Origin: Actinomycetota bacterium
Lineage (GTDB): Bacteria; Actinomycetota; UBA4738
Reading direction: 5' to 3'
DNA length: 8,431 nt
Assembly: GCA_013816105.1 (NCBI GenBank)
Contig: JACDEY010000035.1
Location: 1 to 8,431 of the forward strand
Part shown: in pieces, positions 1 to 5,407 of the stretch
How the letters are laid out: each line of letters starts with the position of its first letter
How positions within the stretch are numbered: position 1 is the first letter of the stretch
Made by a program: the position numbers and the translations under genes
The notes under the pieces: generated by a model
Databases searched by the model: none
Seen by the model: the letters and a program-made list of their open reading frames with translations, nothing else
Told to the model about the DNA's origin: nothing

Positions 1-68
1 TTCGGGTAGAAGTTCCCCCGTTTGACAAGGGTCGGCTCCGTCCAGGAAGAGATTCCTACGAGGACCAT
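1..68 (-). CDS. DUF72 (YecE-like) family protein, N-terminal fragment
   Basis: The minus strand here opens with an ATG at 68 and reads VGISSWTEPTLV followed by K-R-G-N-F-Y-P up to the window edge. That matches the usual N-terminus of DUF72/YecE proteins (V-G-T-S-G/S-W-T-D, then a G-x-F-Y-P element), a TIM-barrel-like family of unproven function. Only about 22 residues are present. An AAGG lies 5 nt upstream of the ATG at 68. A second in-frame ATG at 86 would add six residues (MERKGG) but has no recognisable ribosome binding site, so 68 is preferred. The gene begins 55 nt past the sigma factor stop on the same strand, so the two may be cotranscribed. Frame and motif are seen directly; the family call rests on the motif alone because the rest of the gene lies outside the window. 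Confidence 0.7.
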   Translation of the reverse strand, partial: MVLVGISSWTEPTLVKRGNFYP

Positions 69-123
69 GCCACCCTTCCGCTCCATGATCGCCGAGGCTC
101 GCAGCGCGGACCGGTGATCGAGC

Positions 124-1080
124 CTAGATCCAGCCGGCCGCGTTGATGATCTCGGAATGGCGGAGCTTCCGGAGCGCTTCACGCTCGATCAACCGCACGC
201 GCTCACCCGACAGGCCCATGACCTTCCCGACGTCGCGCAGGCTCATGGCATGGCCGTTTCCGAGTCCGTACCGCAGGGCGATGACCCGTCGCTCGCGCGC
301 GTCGAGTACTTCCATCACGGCCTGGCCGATCTCGTGCCTCAGCATCGCGTCTTCGACGGCGTCAAGCGGACTCTGCTCGTCAGCCTGCTGCAGCAGGTCC
401 CCGAGCTCGGTGTCCTCACCGACCGGGGCCTGCAGGGAGACGGGCTCCCGCCGCTCGGCTTCGAGAAGCCGAGCCACCTCCTCCACCGGGATGGCGAGCG
501 ACTTCGCGAGCTCGTCGGGCGTGGGATCCCTTCCGTAGCGCTGGCTGAACTGGACGAAGGTTCGCCGCAGCTTTCTGATCTGATCGTGGACATGGACGGG
601 CAGGCGGATCTGCCGGCCGCGGTCCGCGATCGCTCTGGTGATGGCCTGGCGGATCCACCAGGTCGCGTAGGTGGAGAACTTGAACCCGCGCCGCCAGTCG
701 AACAGCTCGACGGCGCGCATCAGTCCGATGTTGCCTTCCTGCACCAGATCGAGGAAAGGCAGCCCCTGGCCCTGGTACTTTCGGGCGATCGACACGACCA
801 GGCGGAGGTTCGCACGGATGAACCGCTGCCTGGCGGCCTTGCCCTTGCGAACGACTTCCTTCGCCTTGCGGATGCTGGTTTCGGACCTCAGCCGGCCACC
901 GTTCAGCTTGGCTTCGGCCTCCTCGCCGTGCTCGATGGCCATGGCGAGCGTGACCTCCTCCTCTTTGGTGAGGAGGGGCTCCCGCGCGGCAGCCTCCAGG
1001 TAGAGGCGGACGTCGTCCGCCTCGCCCAGCGCCCGCGTGGGTTCAGACTTTCGGGTCGGTTTGGTTTGAGTGTCTGCCAT
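124..1080 (-). CDS. Group 2 sigma-70 factor (RpoD/SigB/HrdB-like)
   Basis: RNA polymerase sigma factor of 318 residues. Domains in order: region 1.2 (about 21-53, [17 protein letters not shown]), region 2 (about 86-156, with [30 protein letters not shown] and [12 protein letters not shown]), region 3 (about 162-237) and region 4 (about 250-310, ending in a helix-turn-helix at 280-307). Region 1.1 and the long acidic N-terminus of actinobacterial primary sigmas are absent, and the length resembles group 2 factors such as SigB, so this is probably an alternative, stress or stationary-phase factor rather than the housekeeping one. The -10-reading residues of region 2.4 (WWIRQAIT) are canonical, but the -35 helix reads SGERVRLIE instead of TRERIRQIE. 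The frame stays open upstream to a possible start at 1356, but those 92 residues have no sigma homology and run into the preceding gene, so ATG 1080 (MADTQ) is chosen. No Shine-Dalgarno is visible. Group 2 assignment is inference. Confidence 0.95.
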   Translation of the reverse strand: MADTQTKPTRKSEPTRALGEADDVRLYLEAAAREPLLTKEEEVTLAMAIEHGEEAEAKLNGGRLRSETSIRKAKEVVRKGKAARQRFIRANLRLVVSIARKYQGQGLPFLDLVQEGNIGLMRAVELFDWRRGFKFSTYATWWIRQAITRAIADRGRQIRLPVHVHDQIRKLRRTFVQFSQRYGRDPTPDELAKSLAIPVEEVARLLEAERREPVSLQAPVGEDTELGDLLQQADEQSPLDAVEDAMLRHEIGQAVMEVLDARERRVIALRYGLGNGHAMSLRDVGKVMGLSGERVRLIEREALRKLRHSEIINAAGWI

Positions 1081-1089
1081 ATAGATACA

Positions 1090-1095
1090 AGCGTA
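1090..1095 (-). promoter_or_regulatory. Candidate -10 box of the sigma factor gene
   Basis: On the minus strand TACGCT (fits TANNNT) ends 9 nt before the ATG at 1080, and there is no Shine-Dalgarno sequence between them. Initiation about 7 nt downstream of the hexamer would leave a leader of only 2-3 nt. This fits the nearly leaderless mRNAs common in Actinomycetota. No convincing -35 element is seen at 16-19 nt spacing. The hexamer is weak evidence on its own. Confidence 0.35.
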
Positions 1096-1155
1096 GCCTG
1101 CCCAGCCATCAGAGTTGGAAACCCCGGGCGCCCTATGGCGCCAAGGTCGGCAAAG

Positions 1156-1185
1156 TGTCCGGCACAGCCGGGCCGAAGCCGGACA
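1156..1185 (-). terminator. Inverted repeat after the Clp_N gene, possible terminator
   Basis: TGTCCGGC and GCCGGACA form a perfect 8-bp GC-rich stem with a 14-nt loop, 35 nt past the stop of the Clp N-domain gene on the minus strand. It is followed in that direction by only a short T stretch (CTTTG), so it is a weak intrinsic terminator at best. A second hairpin (GGCGCC, loop CTAT, GGCGCC; 1127-1142) lies between it and the sigma factor promoter. Either could end Clp_N transcripts or attenuate readthrough into the sigma gene. Confidence 0.35.
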
Positions 1186-1219
1186 TCCTCTTTTGGGTTC
1201 AACCGCGACGGCCGAGGGG

Positions 1220-1930
1220 TTATTCCGCGCCGCCGCCACCCCGACCCTGGTCGCCCCGGGCTTCCCCGGCGGGGCGCTCCAGCCGTGCCTTGAGATCGGG
1301 GAAGTCCACCCCGAGGCCGGCGAGCAAGTCGACCACACGGGGGTCCTCGCCGGCAATGACGGCCCTCAGGACATCGTCGGGTTGCACCTCGGAGTGGCCC
1401 TGTTGCTTCGCCGTTTCTCTGGCGAGACCGAGCACCGCCCTGCTCTCGGGCGACAGGCCCGGCGGGGGGCCGGAGATCTCTCCAACCTCGGAGCCATGGG
1501 CGCCGAGCGCCTCGATGACCTCGGCGCGCACCCGCTCGAGTCCCGCGCCTCGATGCCGCAGAACCTGAGCCGCGACCCCTTCGCCCTCACAGACCAGCCC
1601 GAGCAGGATGTGCTCGGTCCCGATGTAGTTGTGGCCGAGGGAGAGGGCCTCCCGCAGCGAGAGCTCGAGCACCTTCTTGGCCCTAGGCGTGAAGGGGATG
1701 TGCCCGCTTGGCGCCTGCCCGCCCTCGCCGATGATCCGCCGCACCTCGCGGCGGACGTCATCGAGTGAGATCTCCAGACGGGTGAGGACGTGGGCGGCGA
1801 CTCCCGATTCCTCCGCGATCAGCCCGAGCAGGATGTGCTCGGTCCCGATGTAGCTGTGGTTGAGCATCCGGGATTCCTCCTGTGCGAGGACGACCACCCG
1901 GCGGGCCCGATCGGTGAAGCGCTCGAACAC
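1220..1930 (-). CDS. Stand-alone Clp N-domain protein (ClpC-NTD-like), no AAA+ modules
   Basis: A 236-residue protein. Its first 145 residues closely resemble the N-terminal substrate and adaptor-binding domain of the ClpC unfoldase: repeat 1 at about 1-67 ([21 protein letters not shown] at 27-37) and repeat 2 at about 78-142 ([29 protein letters not shown] at 102-112). Full ClpC is over 800 residues with two ATPase modules; none is present, so it cannot unfold protein alone. It more likely binds substrates, phospho-arginine-marked proteins or ClpC partners. Glu31 and Glu106 of the two YIGTEH motifs are kept, as are Phe2, Phe80 and Lys85, which I recall as cyclomarin contacts in mycobacterial ClpC1. 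Residues 159-218 look like a third, divergent copy. A Gly-rich tail follows (229-234). The start is GTG, with an SD-like AAGGGGGT at 1935-1942. The closest functional idea is ClpC2 of mycobacteria, which also carries only the N-domain; this is analogy, not proven orthology. Confidence 0.9.
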   Translation of the reverse strand: MFERFTDRARRVVVLAQEESRMLNHSYIGTEHILLGLIAEESGVAAHVLTRLEISLDDVRREVRRIIGEGGQAPSGHIPFTPRAKKVLELSLREALSLGHNYIGTEHILLGLVCEGEGVAAQVLRHRGAGLERVRAEVIEALGAHGSEVGEISGPPPGLSPESRAVLGLARETAKQQGHSEVQPDDVLRAVIAGEDPRVVDLLAGLGVDFPDLKARLERPAGEARGDQGRGGGGAE

Positions 1931-1934
1931 GTCG

Positions 1935-1942
1935 ACCCCCTT
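1935..1942 (-). promoter_or_regulatory. Ribosome binding site fixing the GTG start of the Clp_N gene
   Basis: AAGGGGGT on the minus strand sits 4 nt before the GTG at 1930, with its AGGGGG core 5 nt away. The protein from that GTG starts MFERF exactly as ClpC does, so the start is well supported. Confidence 0.6.
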
Positions 1943-1953
1943 GCCGAACGGCG

Positions 1954-1959
1954 AGTCTA
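1954..1959 (-). promoter_or_regulatory. Candidate -10 box of the Clp_N gene
   Basis: TAGACT on the minus strand lies 23 nt before the GTG at 1930. A start site about 7 nt further on would give a leader of about 16 nt that just contains the AAGGGGGT ribosome binding site. No clear -35 hexamer is seen. It is one half of a divergent promoter region shared with the plus-strand hydrolase. Confidence 0.35.
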
Positions 1960-2002
1960 CGGCGACCCCGAGCCCATGACCCTCTTCGACGCGCCGGGTG
2001 GA

Positions 2003-2008
2003 TAGGCT
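2003..2008 (+). promoter_or_regulatory. Candidate -10 box for a leaderless hydrolase mRNA
   Basis: TAGGCT (fits TANNNT) is followed by exactly 7 nt and then a GTG at 2016. That is the classic spacing for transcription starting on the first base of the start codon. No Shine-Dalgarno precedes this GTG. The GTG opens the frame that encodes VDVLALPVPSRWTDVDGPVH, the family-like N-terminus of the hydrolase, which supports it as the ancestral start although that frame is broken near 2076. Confidence 0.4.
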
Positions 2009-2934
2009 TGCTGCCGTGGACGTCCTCGCCCTGCCGGTCCCCAGCCGGTGGACAGACGTGGATGGGCCGGTCCACTTACGGCGAGTGGCCGGGTCCTCCC
2101 AAGGGGCCGGTGTTCGTGTGCGTCCACGGGCTCGGAGGATCGCTGCTGAACTGGGCTCAGGTCGGTCCGCGGCTCGCCGAGTGGGGTCGGGTCCTGGCGC
2201 TGGACCTTTCGGGATTCGGCATGACGCCGCCCGCCGCGCGAGGCTCGGGCGTCGGATCCAACCGGCTCCTTCTCGACGGTTTCCTCCGGGCGTTGGGTCT
2301 GCCCCCCGTGATCCTCGTCGGGAACTCCATGGGCGGGATGATCGCCGTGATCCAAGCCGCCCATGACCCGGCGACCGTCGAGCGACTGGTCCTCGTCGAT
2401 GCGGCGTTCCCTCGGGGGCGCTCGATGGCCGCCCAGCCGCCGCCGCGCCTTGCCGCGGCCTTCGCTCTGTTCAGCAGCATGCTGGGCGAGAGGCTCCTCG
2501 ACCATCGAAGTCGCCGGCTGGGACCCGAACGGCTGGTCCGGACGACCTTCAAGATCTCCGCGGCGGACCCCTCCTCAATCGACCCCCGGCTGGTCGAAGC
2601 CCACATCCAGATGGTCCGTGAACGACAGACCCAGGACTATGCGATCCGGGCCTTTCAGGAGGCCGCCAGATCCATCTTTCGGGCTCAGGCTCGGCCGGGC
2701 AGGTACCGAGCTCTGGTCCGAGCCGTCGGCCGGCCCGCACTGGTGCTGCATGGCGCGCGCGACCGCCTCGCCCCGCTGGCCGCGGCCCGGGAGGCGGTGC
2801 GGGGCCACGAGAACTGGGACCTCGTGGTTTTCGAGGACCTGGGCCACCTCCCGATGATGGAGGCGCCCGATCGCTTCATGGCCGCCGTCGAGCGATGGCT
2901 CGACGGCTCCCGGCCGCCTTCTGGAGCTCCCTAA
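2008..2934 (+). CDS. Alpha/beta-fold hydrolase, probable 5' frameshift
   Basis: A predicted serine hydrolase acting on an ester or similar bond; substrate unknown. Numbered from the TTG at 2008 (308 residues), it has the oxyanion motif HGLGGS (40-45), the nucleophile elbow GNSMGG (Ser107), the acid in HGARDRLAP (Asp252) and the base in EDLGHLP (His280). So the catalytic core is complete. The first 20 or so residues of this frame (LPWTSSPCRS...) look like noise. The +2 neighbouring frame from GTG 2016 instead gives VDVLALPVPSRWTDVDGPVH, which is the usual N-terminus in this family. Removing one T of the TT at 2076-2077 joins the two frames as ...DGPVH-YGEWPGPPKGPVFVCVHG. I therefore think the intact gene is 2016-2934 with a single extra base, either a real mutation or a sequencing error. 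If the shift is real, translation could restart at TTG 2008 or ATG 2062. It runs convergent with the WS/DGAT gene and overlaps its last 59 bp. Confidence 0.85.
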   Translation: MLPWTSSPCRSPAGGQTWMGRSTYGEWPGPPKGPVFVCVHGLGGSLLNWAQVGPRLAEWGRVLALDLSGFGMTPPAARGSGVGSNRLLLDGFLRALGLPPVILVGNSMGGMIAVIQAAHDPATVERLVLVDAAFPRGRSMAAQPPPRLAAAFALFSSMLGERLLDHRSRRLGPERLVRTTFKISAADPSSIDPRLVEAHIQMVRERQTQDYAIRAFQEAARSIFRAQARPGRYRALVRAVGRPALVLHGARDRLAPLAAAREAVRGHENWDLVVFEDLGHLPMMEAPDRFMAAVERWLDGSRPPSGAP

Positions 2935-4297
2935 GCGACTCCTCCGTCGCCCCGGCGAGCAGCCCCACGTCCGGGACGGTATCCCAGTCGGCGGTGAAGC
3001 CGAACGCCATGGTGCCCGCGAGGCTCGTGACCGCGGCCGAGAGCCCCATCGCCTCGGCGATCGGCATGATGGGGTACTGGGCCAGCAGCCGCGCGCCGCC
3101 GATGTACATGGGGACCTGAGGGCCGGGGACGTTCGAGACGACCAGGTTGACGAGACGGGCGCGAGAGGCGAGGCGAGCGGCCATGGCGTGGATGGTCGGC
3201 GGCGCCCAGGTGCCGATGTTCATCAGGAACTCCGCACCCACCGCCTGGTTAGAGTCCTTGAGGTGCCTGGTGCGGGCCCGAATGAGCGAGTGCCGTCGAC
3301 TCGCGCCCATCGGGCCGACCGGAAGATCCACGAAGATCGAGGAGACCCGGTTCCCCATGGCGGACCTTCGCTCGTCTTTGGTTCGAACCGACACCGGCAC
3401 CATGGCTCGGAGCTCACGGCCCCGCGTCGGCTCTCCCCGCTGACGCAGGAACCGGTAGAGCGCCCCGGCGACCGTTGCCAGGACGACGTCGTTGACGCTG
3501 CCTCCGAGCCCGTTCTTCACGTCCTTGAAAGCCTGGAGCGGGGCCTGGGCCATGGCGAACCGGCGGTTCGGCCCGACGCGCCGGTTGAACGGGCCGGCCG
3601 GAGCCAGCACCCCGCCCCTCGCGAACTCGCCGAGCCCCGCAAGGATCGCCCCCGTCTGCTGGGCCACCCCCGCAGGCGCCAGGAGCGCGCGCTGGACCAG
3701 ATCCGCCGCACCGCCCAGAGGATGGACGAGCGCCTCTCGGAGCGCGTCACGGAGCAGCTCTCCGGAAGTGGGGACGGGGTTAGGGCGCCAGGGTGGCGCA
3801 GTGAGGAGCTGCGGCTCGGGGCTGAAGTCGAAGACTGCGGAGGCGAGGTCGATGGCCGCCATCCCGTCGATCATCGAGTGGTGGACCTTCGTCAGGAGCG
3901 CCGCGTAACCGTCCTCCATCCCCTCGACGAGATAGAGCTCCCACATGGGCTTGGTGCGGTCCAGCGGGCGTGAGATGACGCGCTGAACGTAGTCGACGAG
4001 CTCTCGGCGGCCTCCGGGGGCCGGGAGCGCCGCGCGACGCATGTGGAAGGAGAGGTCGAAGCCCGGATCGTCCACCCACACCGGACGGGCCACCGGAAGG
4101 GGGGGGAACAACACCTTCTGCCGGAAGCGCGGCGCGAGATGAAGCCGCGAGGAGATGACGGCCTCGAGCGTCTCGTAGCGCAGGACGCCGTCGGCACGTG
4201 TGGAGGGGTCGAGGATGGCGAGCCCTCCGACATGCTGATGGACGGAGGGCGTCTCGAGGTACAGGAAGGACGCATCCTGAGGACCGAGGCGCTCCAC
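2876..4297 (-). CDS. Wax ester synthase / diacylglycerol O-acyltransferase (WS/DGAT)
   Basis: A 473-residue acyltransferase that uses acyl-CoA to esterify diacylglycerol or long-chain alcohols, giving storage triacylglycerol or wax esters; such enzymes sit at the inner membrane or lipid-body surface. The catalytic HHxxxDG motif is present as HHSMIDG (His139, His140, Asp144, Gly145). Other family landmarks are an N-terminal SFLYLETPSVHQHVGGLAIL (10-29), PLDRTKPMWELYLVEG (111-126), SVNDVVLATVAGALYRFL and the C-terminal VSNVPGPQVPMYIGG. Length is normal for the family and no key residue is missing. The start is GTG, with GAGGG at 4305-4309, 7 nt upstream. It is 162 bp downstream of the EamA stop on the same strand, so it may have its own promoter. 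Its 3' end overlaps the convergent hydrolase gene. Actinobacteria often carry many paralogues, so substrate preference cannot be told from sequence. Confidence 0.95.
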   Translation of the reverse strand: MERLGPQDASFLYLETPSVHQHVGGLAILDPSTRADGVLRYETLEAVISSRLHLAPRFRQKVLFPPLPVARPVWVDDPGFDLSFHMRRAALPAPGGRRELVDYVQRVISRPLDRTKPMWELYLVEGMEDGYAALLTKVHHSMIDGMAAIDLASAVFDFSPEPQLLTAPPWRPNPVPTSGELLRDALREALVHPLGGAADLVQRALLAPAGVAQQTGAILAGLGEFARGGVLAPAGPFNRRVGPNRRFAMAQAPLQAFKDVKNGLGGSVNDVVLATVAGALYRFLRQRGEPTRGRELRAMVPVSVRTKDERRSAMGNRVSSIFVDLPVGPMGASRRHSLIRARTRHLKDSNQAVGAEFLMNIGTWAPPTIHAMAARLASRARLVNLVVSNVPGPQVPMYIGGARLLAQYPIMPIAEAMGLSAAVTSLAGTMAFGFTADWDTVPDVGLLAGATEESLRELQKAAGSRRAIARRRP

Positions 4298-4435
4298 AAC
4301 CCTTCCCTCAGGAGAAGAACTCGTCGACGGCGCACTTTGGATGTGCCACGGGGTCTCCTCTCTCCTGCGTCCCGAAGGTCGCTCTCGGGCATCGTAGGGC
4401 GACGAGCATGAGGGCGTCGCACGCCGGCCCGTGGG

Positions 4436-4459
4436 GTCGCCGGCCTCTGGGAAGGCGAC
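4436..4459 (-). terminator. Hairpin directly after the EamA stop, in the gap before WS/DGAT
   Basis: GTCGCC (4436-4441) and GGCGAC (4454-4459) form a 6-bp stem immediately past the EamA stop codon. A second one, GCGACG (4399-4404) with CGTCGC (4415-4420), follows. Neither has a T-run, so they would be atypical terminators or merely GC-rich chance pairings. The remaining gap down to 4298 holds no open frame I believe in and no clear promoter, apart from an isolated TACGAT (4391-4396 on the minus strand). Confidence 0.25.
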
Positions 4460-5398
4460 TCAGGGAACCGGTGGCTCTGCCGGCTCGGAACGGCGGGCGA
4501 GAGACGCGGTCACGGCGCCCGCGAGGATGAGGACGCCTCCAAGGACGATCCCGACGCGCAGCCGCTCCCCCAGGAAGATCACGGCGAGCGCCGTCGCGGC
4601 GAGCGGCTCGCTCGCAGCGACGATCGAGGTCCGCACCGCCCCCAATCGCCGGAGGCCCGCGAACAGGCAGACGAACGCGCCCGAGGTGAAGGCGGCCGTG
4701 CCGAGGACCGGGCCCCACTGCCTCCAACCCACCGGCCACTGTCCGGCTCCCGTGACCACGGAGTAGGCGGAGAGCCCGAGGGCCGAGAAGGCGCTGATCC
4801 ACATCGCTCCCGTGAGGGAGTTCGTGCGACGCACGACCACGTCGGCGCCGGCCAGGTAACCGGCGAACGTCAGCGCCGATCCGAGCGCGAAGAGGATCCC
4901 GGCCGTGGTGATGTCGAGGCCGCCACCAGAAACGACGACGAGGGCCGCGCCCGCGACGGTCGCAACAAGCGCGCCGATCACCAGCGCACCCGGAAGCCCA
5001 CGCCCCATCGCAACGGACAGCAACGCCACCCACACCGGATAGGTGAAGAAAAGGAGCGTCACGGCCGCAGCCGTCCCGAACTGGATGGCCGCGAAGAAGA
5101 GGCCCGCCTCGACGCCGTACCCCACCATCCCCAGAACGGCCAGGCCGGCCCGTTCACCGCGGGCGGACATCAATGGCTGACGAAGAACGGCCAGCGTGGC
5201 CGCCAGCATCAACGCGCCCGTGGCGAAGCGGAACGCAAGGAAAGAGGGCACGGGAAGGCCGTCCTCGGTCACGATCTTCCCGAGGACGACGACGGCGCCG
5301 AACTGCAGCGACGCTAGCCCGATGAAGAGCCCTCCGAGCGGATCGACGGTCTGCCGGGACCGGCGGCCCTCCCGGGTGTCGCTCGCCACGGCGGGCAT
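4460..5398 (-). CDS. EamA/DMT-superfamily transporter, 10 TM
   Basis: A 312-residue inner-membrane protein of the drug/metabolite transporter superfamily with two EamA halves. A short charged N-terminus (1-18) precedes about ten hydrophobic segments, near 20-42, 51-72, 85-103, 108-130, 135-157, 165-186, 196-218, 227-248, 254-276 and 282-301. Each half ends with a family-type pattern: TYPVWVALL (119-127) in the first, and SEPLAATALAVIFLGERL (263-280) in the second. The latter is the hallmark E-P-x(n)-G-E element. Members move amino acids, nucleobases or other small metabolites, usually outward; the substrate cannot be read from the sequence. ATG 5398 is only 9 nt after the amidase stop with a weak GAGCGGG upstream, so translation is probably coupled to the amidase. 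Context suggests it exports or imports a substrate or product of the upstream hydrolases, which is inference. Confidence 0.92.
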   Translation of the reverse strand: MPAVASDTREGRRSRQTVDPLGGLFIGLASLQFGAVVVLGKIVTEDGLPVPSFLAFRFATGALMLAATLAVLRQPLMSARGERAGLAVLGMVGYGVEAGLFFAAIQFGTAAAVTLLFFTYPVWVALLSVAMGRGLPGALVIGALVATVAGAALVVVSGGGLDITTAGILFALGSALTFAGYLAGADVVVRRTNSLTGAMWISAFSALGLSAYSVVTGAGQWPVGWRQWGPVLGTAAFTSGAFVCLFAGLRRLGAVRTSIVAASEPLAATALAVIFLGERLRVGIVLGGVLILAGAVTASLARRSEPAEPPVP

Positions 5399-5407
5399 GC
5401 TACCCGC

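Noticed and set aside
157..1293. 378-codon plus-strand open frame antisense to the sigma factor
   Set aside because: The opposite strand encodes a full, motif-rich sigma factor. The antisense product has no recognisable domain and is a typical shadow frame of high-GC DNA.
1081..1356. N-terminal extension of the sigma factor to 1356
   Set aside because: The 92 extra residues lack homology, overlap the Clp_N gene and cross the hairpins. MADTQ at 1080 precedes region 1.2 naturally.
2070..2082. Programmed +1 frameshifting at CAC-TTA-C
   Set aside because: No known slippery heptamer, stop codon or stimulatory element is seen at the site; a plain one-base insertion or read error is simpler.
3188..3973. 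261-codon plus-strand frame opposite the WS/DGAT gene
   Set aside because: His/Arg/Glu-rich composition without domains; the minus strand carries the HHxxxDG acyltransferase.
4308..5033. 241-codon minus-strand frame overlapping EamA and the gap before WS/DGAT
   Set aside because: Arg/Gly-rich sequence in a shifted frame of the EamA gene, with no membrane segments or motifs.
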